Assembly (NCBI RefSeq): GCF_023208015.1
Contig: NZ_CP051627.1
Span: forward strand, 868,001 to 932,000
Direction of reading: 5' to 3'
From: Thermobifida alba
GTDB lineage: Bacteria > Actinomycetota > Actinomycetes > Streptosporangiales > Streptosporangiaceae
Length of the DNA stretch: 64,000 bases
Every line of letters begins with the position of its first letter. Positions within the stretch are counted from its first letter, which is position 1. Of the stretch, positions 1 through 9,231 are shown one piece after another. Made by a program: the position numbers and the translations under genes. The notes beneath the pieces are model-generated. The model was not told the origin of the DNA, ran no database searches, and worked only from the letters and a program-made list of their open reading frames with translations.

Positions 1-188
1 GTGACGGTACCGAGGAGGTCGTCGCCGTCCACGGCGACCAGCACCTCCCCGATGCCGCTGGTGCCCAGGGCACGCAGCACGGGGGCGTAGGGGGAGTCGG
101 GGGCGAGCACTCCCTGCTCGGTGTAGGCGCGTACGCGCAGTTCGCCGACACGGGGCAGCTCGTCGGGGCGGGCGTTACGGACCAGCAT
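1..188 (-). CDS. GNAT-family N-acetyltransferase, N-terminal fragment
   Basis: Reading leftwards from an ATG at 188 gives about 62 residues starting MLVRNARPDELPRVGELRVR, which continues off the left edge of the window. The opening (arginine-rich strand, then D-E-L-P-x-V-x-E-L-R-x-x-A-Y) is the usual beta1-alpha1 start of GNAT acetyltransferases. The acetyl-CoA binding motif would lie outside the window, so substrate and exact family cannot be judged. It is divergent from mobA, with about 50 bp between the two starts. Only the fold assignment is offered. Confidence 0.6.
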   Translation of the reverse strand, partial: MLVRNARPDELPRVGELRVRAYTEQGVLAPDSPYAPVLRALGTSGIGEVLVAVDGDDLLGTV

Positions 189-239
189 GGGTCCATGAAA
201 CCGTAGGGACCGCACGGCACGGGACGACGGGGAGCGGGA

Positions 240-785
240 GTGGACGGTTTCGACGCGGTGATCCTGGCGGGCGGGGCGGCGCGGCGGCTGGGCGGCGTCG
301 ACAAGCCCGGCCTGCGGGTGGGCGGGCGCGCCATGCTGGAGTGGGTGGTCGAGGCGGTGCACGAGGCCTCCGCGGTCGTCGTGGTGGGGCCGGCGCGTCC
401 CAGCCCGCCGGCCCGCTACGTCCGCGAGGACCCGCCCGGCGCGGGGCCGCTGCCCGCCCTGCGCACCGGCCTGGCCGAGGTCGGCTCGGCCTGGTTCGCG
501 CTGCTGGCCGCCGACATGCCGTTCCTCGACGGCGCTGCGGTGGCGGCACTGCGCGCGGCCGCCGCCCCCGGGGCCGGGGCCGTCCTGGTGGACGCGGAGG
601 GGCAGCCGCAGTGGCTGGCGGGGGTGTGGCGCACCGCGGCGGTGCGCGCCGCCGTCGCCGACTACGCCGGGAGTTCGCTGCGCGGCCTGCTCGCCCCCCT
701 GGGGCCGGCCCGGGTGGCGTTTGCGGAGGCCGCCCGGGACTGCGACACGCCCGAGGAGTTGGCGCGGGCCCGCCGCGACCGGTGA
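240..785 (+). CDS. mobA: Molybdenum cofactor guanylyltransferase MobA-like
   Basis: A 181-residue nucleotidyltransferase. The N-terminus carries L-A-G-G at residues 9-12 followed by R-R-L-G-G and K22, the signature that binds the GTP phosphates, and a central A-A-D-M-P-F-L motif supplies the metal-binding aspartate. Members of this family transfer GMP to molybdopterin to make the guanine dinucleotide cofactor of molybdoenzymes. The start is a GTG preceded by GGGAGCGGGAG. Length is slightly short of the approximately 190-200 residues usual for MobA. No other molybdopterin gene lies in the window, so the substrate assignment rests on motif similarity alone; related NTP transferases are possible. 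Confidence 0.75.
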   Translation: MDGFDAVILAGGAARRLGGVDKPGLRVGGRAMLEWVVEAVHEASAVVVVGPARPSPPARYVREDPPGAGPLPALRTGLAEVGSAWFALLAADMPFLDGAAVAALRAAAAPGAGAVLVDAEGQPQWLAGVWRTAAVRAAVADYAGSSLRGLLAPLGPARVAFAEAARDCDTPEELARARRDR

Positions 786-921
786 GCACCGCGGGGAAAG
801 TGCGCCGCCCGGCGGGAACACGGCCGCGGCCACGCCGATCCGAACCGGATTCCAGGCATCCCGGGCGTCGCCGCGGTTTTTCTGACGCACCGTGGCGAAG
901 AAAGCGCGCCTAGGAGGCGGG

Positions 922-1040
922 CAAAAAGAAAAACGACGCCGGGTGGCTACGGGGGCAAACCACCCGACGTCGTGATCGGTGTTTCGACGGGGGCTCGAAA
1001 CACCGGTCTGTACGCCTCAGCGGGGGACTGAGGCGCTGGT
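922..1040 (-). ncRNA. Candidate small RNA with three C5-loop hairpins, 6C-RNA-like
   Basis: Read on the minus strand this is a complete small-RNA unit of about 118 nt. From 5' to 3' it has hairpin 1028-1035/1013-1020 (8 bp), hairpin 995-1005/977-987 (11 bp, perfect) and hairpin 960-973/933-946 (14 bp), each presenting CCCCC in its loop. The last stem is followed immediately by a T-rich run (932-922 on the minus strand), i.e. an intrinsic terminator. The one non-Watson-Crick position in that stem is U-G on the minus strand but A-C on the plus strand, which supports the minus orientation. The arrangement resembles the actinobacterial 6C RNA family (two hairpins with C-rich loops plus terminator), but here there are three loops and five Cs. 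No open reading frame fits. Confidence 0.7.
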
Positions 1041-1044
1041 GACT

Positions 1045-1076
1045 AATCTACACCGCTGTGCCCTAAATTACGTCAA
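1045..1076 (-). promoter_or_regulatory. Putative sigma-A promoter of the small RNA
   Basis: Minus strand TTGACG at 1076-1071 and TAGATT at 1050-1045. The gap is 20 nt, longer than ideal; TGTAGA starting two bases earlier would give 18 nt. Transcription would begin near 1038-1040, just before the first C-loop hairpin, and it lies clear of the tldE stop at 1258. Confidence 0.5.
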
Positions 1077-1257
1077 GAGTCTATTACGACGGGATCTCGG
1101 GAGAGTTCCGCTGATTCCACGGGGTTTGCCGACGAGGCCCCGTTTTGCGGAGCGGGAGGCGTGGAGCACGAATTGTTCAAAAGATCAACCAAAACGGAGC
1201 CAATGTGCGACGGCACGGAAAACGGACGTCCCGGCCGTCGCACACCGGACAGGCAGC

Positions 1258-2661
1258 TCAGGAAGCCTGGCTCACCGACGACATGTTGAAATCCGGGACG
1301 CGCACCGGCGGCATCGCGGTCCGCGGGAAGTACTCGCCGAACTCGCGGGAGAACGTCGGAGTCGTCCGGCCGACCTCGCTCACCCGCTCCAGCAGGCTCA
1401 CCGGCGACTCGTTGAACCGGAAGTTGTTCACCGCCCCCCGCACCTCGCCGTCCTCGACCAGGTACACCCCGTCGCGGGTGAGACCCGTGAGGAGCATGGT
1501 CCGCGGATCCACCATCCTGATGTACCACAGGCAGGTCAGCAGCAGCCCCCGCTCGGTGGCGGCCACCATGTCGTCCAGGGACGCCGTCGCCCCCGGCAGC
1601 TCCAGGACCAGGTTGTCGGCCTCCGGCGTCAGCGGCAGCGCGGTCAGTGTCGCCGAGTCGTAGGTCTGCACCAGCCGCGCCAGTTCGCCGTCGCTGATCC
1701 ACTCGGTCGCGCCGACCGGTCTTCCGTTGTCGAAGGCGCTGATCCGCCGCCCCGGCGCGTCGGCCAGCACGAACGGCGCGCACTCCAGCCCGGGCTCGGC
1801 CGGGTCGGAACGCAGCCGCAGCGGCAGCGGGGACAGCCGCTCGCCCACCCGGGTGCCGCCCCGCGGCGAGGAGAAGGCCGTGCGCCCCTCGAAGGCGTCG
1901 CGCGCCCCCAGACCCCAGTACAGGTCGGTCATCAGGTCGGCGACTGCGGCGGGCGGCAGCAGCGTCTCGTAGCGTCCCGCGGGCAGCTCCACGGTGGTGC
2001 GCGCCCAGGCGATCCGCCGCTCCAGCTCGGCCTCCAGCGCCGCGACGTCGACGTCGGTGAAGTCGCGCGTGGCCTGACCCACCCAGGTGGAGTGGTGCGG
2101 GCCCTCGGACTTGGCGTTGAGGTCGAGGCTGCCGGACGGCTGGTCGTGGCGGAGCCGCAGCCCCGTGGAGGAGCCCAGGAAGGTGGCGGACAGCGAGTGC
2201 TGCGCGTAGCCGTACAGCCGCACCCCCGCCTGCACGGACCGTTGGAACGCCTTGCCCAGCTCCGGCGCGAAGTCGGAGAACACCCCGATGTCGGAGGCGG
2301 GGACCGGGGCGTCCCAGGCGCACGTGGAGCGGCCCGCGGAACCGGGGTCCGGCAGCGGGTGCGCCCCCTCGGCGGGCGCCGCCCCGCGCGCGGCCTCCTC
2401 GGAGGCGCGCACCAGTTCCTCCAGCTGGTCGTCGCGCAGCCCGCTGCGGGTCACCGAGCCCACCCGGACCCCCGCGGAGTCCGTCACCAGCGAGATCACC
2501 GTGACCGAGCGGCTCCGGGTGACCCCGTTGGTGGTCAGCGAGTTGTTGGCCCAGCGCAGGTTGGCCGTGCTGGTCTCGGTCACCAGCACCATGCAGTCGT
2601 CGGCGCGCGACAGCTCCAGCGCGCGCTCGGTCACGGCCTGCGCGGACAGCGACTGGCTCAC
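1258..2661 (-). CDS. tldE: TldE/PmbA-like metalloprotease partner subunit
   Basis: A 467-residue protein of the TldD/TldE (PmbA, peptidase U62) family, lacking the HExxxH site that is present in its neighbour, as expected for the TldE half of the heterodimer. TldD/TldE complexes of other bacteria trim linear peptides, including leader peptides of modified peptides such as microcin B17; they act in the cytoplasm. I chose the GTG at 2661 because GAAGGGA lies 7-8 nt upstream. An in-frame GTG at 2700 overlaps the tldD stop (GTGA) and would add 13 residues. The C-terminal G-A-V-N-N-F-R-F-N-E-S-P stretch is typical of the family. Confidence 0.85.
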   Translation of the reverse strand: MSQSLSAQAVTERALELSRADDCMVLVTETSTANLRWANNSLTTNGVTRSRSVTVISLVTDSAGVRVGSVTRSGLRDDQLEELVRASEEAARGAAPAEGAHPLPDPGSAGRSTCAWDAPVPASDIGVFSDFAPELGKAFQRSVQAGVRLYGYAQHSLSATFLGSSTGLRLRHDQPSGSLDLNAKSEGPHHSTWVGQATRDFTDVDVAALEAELERRIAWARTTVELPAGRYETLLPPAAVADLMTDLYWGLGARDAFEGRTAFSSPRGGTRVGERLSPLPLRLRSDPAEPGLECAPFVLADAPGRRISAFDNGRPVGATEWISDGELARLVQTYDSATLTALPLTPEADNLVLELPGATASLDDMVAATERGLLLTCLWYIRMVDPRTMLLTGLTRDGVYLVEDGEVRGAVNNFRFNESPVSLLERVSEVGRTTPTFSREFGEYFPRTAMPPVRVPDFNMSSVSQAS

Positions 2662-2696
2662 GGTTGTTCCCTTCGGTTGCAAGGAGTGCGCGCCGT

Positions 2697-4238
2697 TCAC
2701 GACCGGGCCTCCCGGGCGGTGTTGAGCACCCGCACCGCCTCGAACAGGGCGCTGGGACAGCCGTGGCTGACCGGGGCGACCTGTCCGGGCTGGCCCTTGC
2801 CGCAGTTGAACGCCCCGCCCAGCACGTAGGTCTCGGGGCCGCCCAGGGCGCGCAGCGAGTTCCAGAACTCGGTGGTGGTCGCCTGGTAGGCCACGTCACG
2901 CACCTGGTGGGTGATGCGGCCGTCCCGGATCCGGTAGAAGCGCTGCCCGGTGAACTGGAAGTTGTACCGCTGCATGTCGATCGACCAGCTGCGGTCGCCC
3001 ACGATGTAGAGGCCGTCGTCGACCTGGCGGATCAGCTCCCGGGTGTCGGGGCCGCGCGGGTCGGGCTGGAGCGAGACGTTGGCCATGCGCTGGATCGGCA
3101 TGGTCGCCGGGGAGTCGGCGAACGCGCAGCCGTTGGAACGCTCGTGGCCCGTCAGGTGCGAGATGCGCCGGTCCCGCTGGAACCCGGTGAGCACCCCCTC
3201 GGTCACCAGGGGGAACGACGAGGTGGCCACGCCCTCGTCGTCGTAGCCGATGGTGGCCAGGCCGTGCTCGACGGTGCGGTCTCCGGTGACGTTCATGATC
3301 TCCGAACCGTAGCGCAGCGAGCCGACCTGGTCGGGCGTGGCGAAGGAGGTGCCCGCGTAGGCGGCCTCGTAGCCGAGGGCGCGGTCCAGTTCGGTGGCGT
3401 GCCCGATGGACTCGTGGATCGTCAGCCACAGGTTGGACGGGTCGATGACCAGGTCGTAGACGCCCGGCTCCACCCCGGGCGCGGCGACCTTCTCGGCCAG
3501 CAGTTCGGGCAGCTCGGCGAGTTCGGCCTCCACCGTCGGCAGGTACTCCTGGCCCTGCCCCACCGGCGGGGAGAGGGTCCGCATGCTCTCCAGCCGCCCC
3601 TGGGCGGTGGACATCACCTCCACCACCGGGTGCAGGCGCACCCGCTGCTGGGTGGTCACGGTTCCGGCGGTGTCGGCGTAGAACTTCTGCTCCTTGGCCG
3701 CCAGCAGGCTCGCGTCGACGTGGTCCACCCGGGGGTCGGCCAGCAGGCGGCGGCTCCACTCGGCGAGCTGGTCGGCGGTGTCGCGCAGCGGGACCGTGAA
3801 CGGGTCGACCTCGTAGGAGGAGACCCACACGGCGTCCGGGTGGGCGGGTTCGGGGGCCAGCTCCACGCGGTCGCTGCTGAGCACCGACGCGAGCTTGGCG
3901 ACCTCGACGGCCTGCGCGGCGACCGCGGCGGCGGCGTCGGGGACCAGCTCCGTCCCCGCGGCGAACCCCCACGCGCCGTTGTGGACCACCCGCACCGCGA
4001 AACCGAGCGTGTCGGTCTCCTGGGCGGTCTCCACGGAACCGTCGGCCAGCACGAGGTGGCGGCCGCGGATGCGTTCGAGTCGGAAGTCGGCGTGGTCGGC
4101 GCCGAGGTCGCGGGCACGCTGCAACGCCGCGTCGGCGAGGGAGCGTAGCGGAAGGGAGAGGAATTCGGGATCGATTTCGCGCACGGTGGAAACGTAACGC
4201 GTTCTGCCGCCCCTGTCAGGTGAAGGCGGCCGATTCAT
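2697..4238 (-). CDS. tldD: TldD-like zinc metalloprotease
   Basis: A 513-residue TldD homologue. The zinc-binding HExxxH motif is present as H-E-S-I-G-H at about residue 270, followed by the conserved E-L-D and G-Y-E-A stretch, and the C-terminal G-A-F-N-C-G-K-G-Q-P-G-Q motif appears near residue 478. It would supply the catalytic site of a TldD/TldE heterodimer. The ATG at 4238 overlaps the upstream stop (ATGA), which suggests translational coupling. A GTG at 4184 is an alternative that better matches the usual protein start; neither has a strong ribosome binding site. No obvious modified-peptide precursor gene was seen beside it. Confidence 0.88.
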   Translation of the reverse strand: MNRPPSPDRGGRTRYVSTVREIDPEFLSLPLRSLADAALQRARDLGADHADFRLERIRGRHLVLADGSVETAQETDTLGFAVRVVHNGAWGFAAGTELVPDAAAAVAAQAVEVAKLASVLSSDRVELAPEPAHPDAVWVSSYEVDPFTVPLRDTADQLAEWSRRLLADPRVDHVDASLLAAKEQKFYADTAGTVTTQQRVRLHPVVEVMSTAQGRLESMRTLSPPVGQGQEYLPTVEAELAELPELLAEKVAAPGVEPGVYDLVIDPSNLWLTIHESIGHATELDRALGYEAAYAGTSFATPDQVGSLRYGSEIMNVTGDRTVEHGLATIGYDDEGVATSSFPLVTEGVLTGFQRDRRISHLTGHERSNGCAFADSPATMPIQRMANVSLQPDPRGPDTRELIRQVDDGLYIVGDRSWSIDMQRYNFQFTGQRFYRIRDGRITHQVRDVAYQATTTEFWNSLRALGGPETYVLGGAFNCGKGQPGQVAPVSHGCPSALFEAVRVLNTAREARS

Positions 4239-4972
4239 GTGCCGCGCCGCACGTCGACGTGGACGTGGTCGCGGTGCTGCAGGATGTCGTTGGCCACGTC
4301 GGAGGAGGTGTAGGGCCGCCAGCCGGCCAGGGCGAACCGGGTGCTCCAGATCCGGTCGTCGAAGATCACCACCGACACCTCCAGCCGTTCGGCGTGCGCC
4401 ACCAGCCACTGCGCCAGCAGCCAGCCCCGGCGCCGGTTCTCCTCGCTGACGGGGCGGAAGAACACGTCGACGGCCTCGCCGCGGTAGTGCGTGGAGTCCG
4501 CGCCGTGGCCGTCGCTGACCCCGCCCGGCTGGAAGCCGCCGAGGCTCAGCTCGCCGTGCACCTCGGTCATCTCCGCGAGCAGCGTCTCGGCGCGCGGGGT
4601 CAGCCCCGAGGGCCCCATCGCCTCCTCGGGGAGCTCGGCGTCGGAACCGGAGAAGCAGGTGAGCACCGGCCCGGGACCGTCCGCGGGCCCCTCCGCCAGG
4701 GCGGCCACCGCCTCCGGGGGCACACCGTCGACGTCCGCGGCGGCTTCCCCGCGGAGGCGCCGCACGGCCGCGGTGGTGGCGGCCATCGCCTGCTCCCGGT
4801 CCAGGCCGACACGCTCCCCGGCGACCAGGACCGTGCAGTCGGGCCCCCACCACGGGGCGAGTGTGTCGACGCCCGCCCTGCGCAGCAGCCACGACCCGCC
4901 CGCGACCGCGCCCGCGACGAGCAGCGCCACGACCGCGAGCACCGCCACCGGGCCCCGCCACCGTCTCGTCAT
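4235..4972 (-). CDS. Membrane-anchored M15-like zinc peptidase domain protein
   Basis: A 245-residue protein with an N-terminal membrane anchor (about residues 9-29) and an extracytoplasmic domain. The C-terminal part has S-T-H-Y-R-G-E-A-V-D-V near residue 160 and H-R-D-H-V-H-V-D near residue 234, which match the His/Asp/His zinc ligands of D-Ala-D-Ala carboxypeptidase-like (M15, ARB_07466-type) domains. Such enzymes cut peptidoglycan stem peptides, but the substrate here is not known. Its stop overlaps the tldD start by 4 bp and it follows the membrane protein by 24 bp, so the four minus-strand genes probably form one transcript. Confidence 0.65.
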   Translation of the reverse strand: MTRRWRGPVAVLAVVALLVAGAVAGGSWLLRRAGVDTLAPWWGPDCTVLVAGERVGLDREQAMAATTAAVRRLRGEAAADVDGVPPEAVAALAEGPADGPGPVLTCFSGSDAELPEEAMGPSGLTPRAETLLAEMTEVHGELSLGGFQPGGVSDGHGADSTHYRGEAVDVFFRPVSEENRRRGWLLAQWLVAHAERLEVSVVIFDDRIWSTRFALAGWRPYTSSDVANDILQHRDHVHVDVRRGT

Positions 4973-4996
4973 GCCCCCGACGATAGCCGCCCCGCC

Positions 4997-5707
4997 TCAC
5001 CACCACGCGCCCCACAGGACGAAGACGCCGCCCGCCACGAGGGTCAGCCCCCAGACGCGGTCCATGGTCGCCCAGCGCAGCCGCAGCGCGTGCACGGCGA
5101 AGAAGTCGTGCACGACCAGCGCCGCGATGCCCGCCGCGGCCAGCATCGCCAGCGTGTGCACGCCCGTGGCGGCCAGTCCCAGCAGGGTCGCGTCCAGCAG
5201 GTCGACGTGGCCGGAACCGGCCACGTCCGCCCCGCCCGCGGCGGCCTCCCCGGCATCGGCTGGAGCGGGGGCCGCGCCGCCGTGGACGTGCGCGCCGTGG
5301 TCCAGCTGTCCCGCCAGCACCGGCAGCAGCATCAGCCCCGAACCGTGCGCGCACGCCATCAGGAAGGAGACGGCGACCAGCTGCCACGGCGACAGGCGCG
5401 CGTCGGGGCTGTGGCCGCGGTGGGCCAGGGGCCGCAGCAGGAACCACAGGCCGGAGGCGACCAGCACTGCGGCGCCGCCCACGGGGAAGAGGCCGGAATC
5501 CGCCACCGCGTCCGTCACGGTCACCGCGACCGCCACCAGCCCCACCGAGGCCGCGTGTCCCAGCGCCAGCAGCGGCAGGGCGCCCACCACCGCGGCGCGG
5601 CTGCGTTCCTGCAGGCCGCGCGAGACCGCGAGCAGCCACCCCATCCCGGGGTGCAGCCCGTGGAAGACTCCCAGACCGATCAGGACCCACAGCTGGTTGG
5701 TGGCCAT
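4997..5707 (-). CDS. Polytopic membrane protein, UreH/NiCoT-like
   Basis: A 236-residue protein with about six membrane segments. H-G-L-H-P-G-M-G-W in the first helix, G-H-A-A-S in the next and a His/Asp/Ala-rich loop (D-H-G-A-H-V-H-G-G) in the middle suggest a metal-handling membrane protein distantly like the UreH/nickel-cobalt transporter group; substrate is unknown. The start at the ATG 5707 follows GGGACGGAG by 7 nt; a GTG at 5725 is possible. It is the first gene of the likely operon with the zinc peptidase and tldD/tldE, which hints at metal supply or export linked to those metalloenzymes, but this is inference from position only. Confidence 0.55.
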   Translation of the reverse strand: MATNQLWVLIGLGVFHGLHPGMGWLLAVSRGLQERSRAAVVGALPLLALGHAASVGLVAVAVTVTDAVADSGLFPVGGAAVLVASGLWFLLRPLAHRGHSPDARLSPWQLVAVSFLMACAHGSGLMLLPVLAGQLDHGAHVHGGAAPAPADAGEAAAGGADVAGSGHVDLLDATLLGLAATGVHTLAMLAAAGIAALVVHDFFAVHALRLRWATMDRVWGLTLVAGGVFVLWGAWW

Positions 5708-5844
5708 GAGGGGGCTCCGTCCCACACGTCGCGGACCCCCGCATCTTCACACGGAGCCGCGGCGCTGGCAACGCTCCGGAAGGGGAGCGGTGCGGAGCGC
5801 GACGCTTCCGGGTGCGCCCCTGCGACGGGTCCCGTCCGGGCCGG

Positions 5845-7392
<1,548 letters not shown>

Positions 7393-8892
7393 TCAGGGGC
7401 ACAGGTCGTCGAGCGCGGTGGCCTCCTCCCCGACCTGGCGGCCCGGGGAGTCGGGGGAGGGCTCGGGCAGCCCGGTGTACTCCTGCCACTCGGTCAACTC
7501 GGAGGACTCCGCGGAGGCGTCGGCGGAGACGTCGGTGCCGGGAGCGGTGGAGGGGGTGGAGGGGACGGAGGGGGAGGACGTGGGCTCCGGCGCGCCGTGG
7601 ACCGCGTCGCGCACCAGTTCGCGGATGCGCTCCCAGTCGGGGTAGGCGGTGTTGACCTGCGGCGGGGACAGCTGCAGGGTGTCCATGTCGGCCTCGGCGA
7701 CCTTCTCGGCCAGTTCCACGAAGTGCGGGAGCTTGGGCTGGGGGATGTCGGTGCGCAGGGTGCTCTTGGCGGCCGCGGCCAGCGACCGGAAGCTGGTGAG
7801 GATGGTGGCGGGGTCGGCCTGCTCGGCCACGTACTTGATCAGGCACCCCTGGCGGCCCATCCGGGAGTAGTCGTCGCTGTTGACCCGGGTCCGCCCGTAC
7901 CACAGCGCCTCACGGCCGTCGAGGGTCTGCCAGCCCGCGTCGATGTACTCGCCGCGCTGTCCGTAGGGGAGGGGCTCCTCCAGGTAGACCCGGATACCGC
8001 CGATGGCGTCGATGATGTCCTCGAAGCCCTGCATGTCGACCAGCGCGTAGTAGTCGATGTCGAGGGCGAGGGCGGCGCCGATCACCTGCTTGAGGGTGTC
8101 GGCCGCGGGGTCGGTGACGTAGGGGTTGAGCGCCAGCGTCGGGTCGTCGGCGACCGCCTGGTAGACCTCGTTGAGCAGGTCGGTGAAGCCGTAGGGCGCG
8201 GGGTAGCGCTCGGCCAGCGCGCTGCCCGGCGGGAAGGGCACGTTCTCCAGGTTGCGCGGCAGGCCGATGAGCAGCACGTCGCCGGTCTCCACGTCGATGC
8301 TGGCCACGATCATGGTGTCGGTGCGCATGCCGTAGCGGTTTTGGCCCGCGTCCCCGCCCAGCAGCAGCACGTTGACCCGGTCCTGGCCGTTCCACGGGTC
8401 GGCGTCGTCGTGCGGCTCCCCGGAAGCCGAGCCGAACAGCGTGTTGGACAGGTCGTAGGCGGTGTAGGAGGCGTAGCCGACCGCGGCCGCGGGGGTCGCG
8501 ACGGTCAGGCACAGCGCCGTGACGACCACGCCCGCGGCGAGGCGGCGGCCCAGTCCCCGCGACTCGGGGCGGGTGATCACGTAGGAGTGGACCACCACGG
8601 TCATCCACAGCACCGCCACGGCGAAGGCGGTGATCCCGGCGAGCAGCAGCCAGTGGTCCTGCGTCGCCAGGGTGGCGCTCAGCACCAGGTCGCCGCGCAG
8701 CACCAGGGCGCCGGAGACCAGGACCGCGACCAGCAGCAGGTAGCAGGTCAGGATGACGGCTCCGGCCCAGCGGCGTCCGACGCGCAGGTGCGCTGCGCCG
8801 GGGAGCACCGTGGAGGCGGCGGTCCACAGCAGGGCCCGCGTCATGTTCCTCGGGCGGTCGGGGGTTTCGGTCAACCGCCGTCTTCTGCCCAT
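7393..8892 (-). CDS. LytR-CpsA-Psr family cell-envelope ligase
   Basis: A 499-residue membrane protein with about four predicted N-terminal membrane segments (roughly residues 18-145) and an LCP domain at about 170-355. Visible LCP features are V-N-V-L-L-L-G-G-D, the R-T-D-T-M-I-V core, L-P-R-N-L, and the later G-x-x-x-L-D-G-x-x-A-L-x-Y-x-R-x-R motif. LCP proteins attach teichoic acids, arabinogalactan or capsule glycans from lipid carriers to peptidoglycan. The C-terminal 60 residues are a low-complexity Ser/Thr/Pro/Glu tail. I selected the ATG at 8892 because AGAAAGGGAACGG precedes it. Confidence 0.87.
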   Translation of the reverse strand: MGRRRRLTETPDRPRNMTRALLWTAASTVLPGAAHLRVGRRWAGAVILTCYLLLVAVLVSGALVLRGDLVLSATLATQDHWLLLAGITAFAVAVLWMTVVVHSYVITRPESRGLGRRLAAGVVVTALCLTVATPAAAVGYASYTAYDLSNTLFGSASGEPHDDADPWNGQDRVNVLLLGGDAGQNRYGMRTDTMIVASIDVETGDVLLIGLPRNLENVPFPPGSALAERYPAPYGFTDLLNEVYQAVADDPTLALNPYVTDPAADTLKQVIGAALALDIDYYALVDMQGFEDIIDAIGGIRVYLEEPLPYGQRGEYIDAGWQTLDGREALWYGRTRVNSDDYSRMGRQGCLIKYVAEQADPATILTSFRSLAAAAKSTLRTDIPQPKLPHFVELAEKVAEADMDTLQLSPPQVNTAYPDWERIRELVRDAVHGAPEPTSSPSVPSTPSTAPGTDVSADASAESSELTEWQEYTGLPEPSPDSPGRQVGEEATALDDLCP

Positions 8893-9231
8893 GGGATCCG
8901 TTCCCTTTCTCTGCCGTCCCACCGGGCGCCCGGACGGGCCGGGGCCGTGTCCCGCTTCTCGCCCGTGGGCGCGTTGTCGTGCGCATCCAGTGTGGCGCTT
9001 CGCCGGAGTGGCTGGGACGGCGTCCCCGGGATGGGGTACCTCCACCTGCCGAGTGATTTGTCTGGATATCTAGATGTTATGTCTGATTCCTTGCGGTTGG
9101 CTGGCCGAAGTCGGCCCCGTTTCTTCCGTGATCGGTAGTTAACAGCCCCGCCAGCTGCCATGATCGGGCCGCAGGAGGGGGCGACGCCCGGGGGGATGGA
9201 GGCGTCGTCACAGCAACGAAAGGCACTCATC
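8893..9231. other. Divergent intergenic region between LCP gene and Lrp-like regulator
   Basis: No gene seen. It holds the leader of the LCP gene on one side and an A+T-rich patch at 9058-9090 with repeated TGTCTG and an ATCTAGAT palindrome. A perfect GGCCGA-AG-TCGGCC inverted repeat sits at 9103-9116, and TAGTTA (9137-9142) could be a -10 for the regulator. These are plausible binding sites for the Lrp-like protein itself. Confidence 0.35.

Noticed and set aside
4239-5771. Upstream extension of the tldD frame to give a protein of over 1000 residues
   Set aside because: The extra 510 residues are Arg/Gly/Pro-rich and lie antisense-phase to two supported genes on the same strand; TldD homologues begin near 4238 or 4184.
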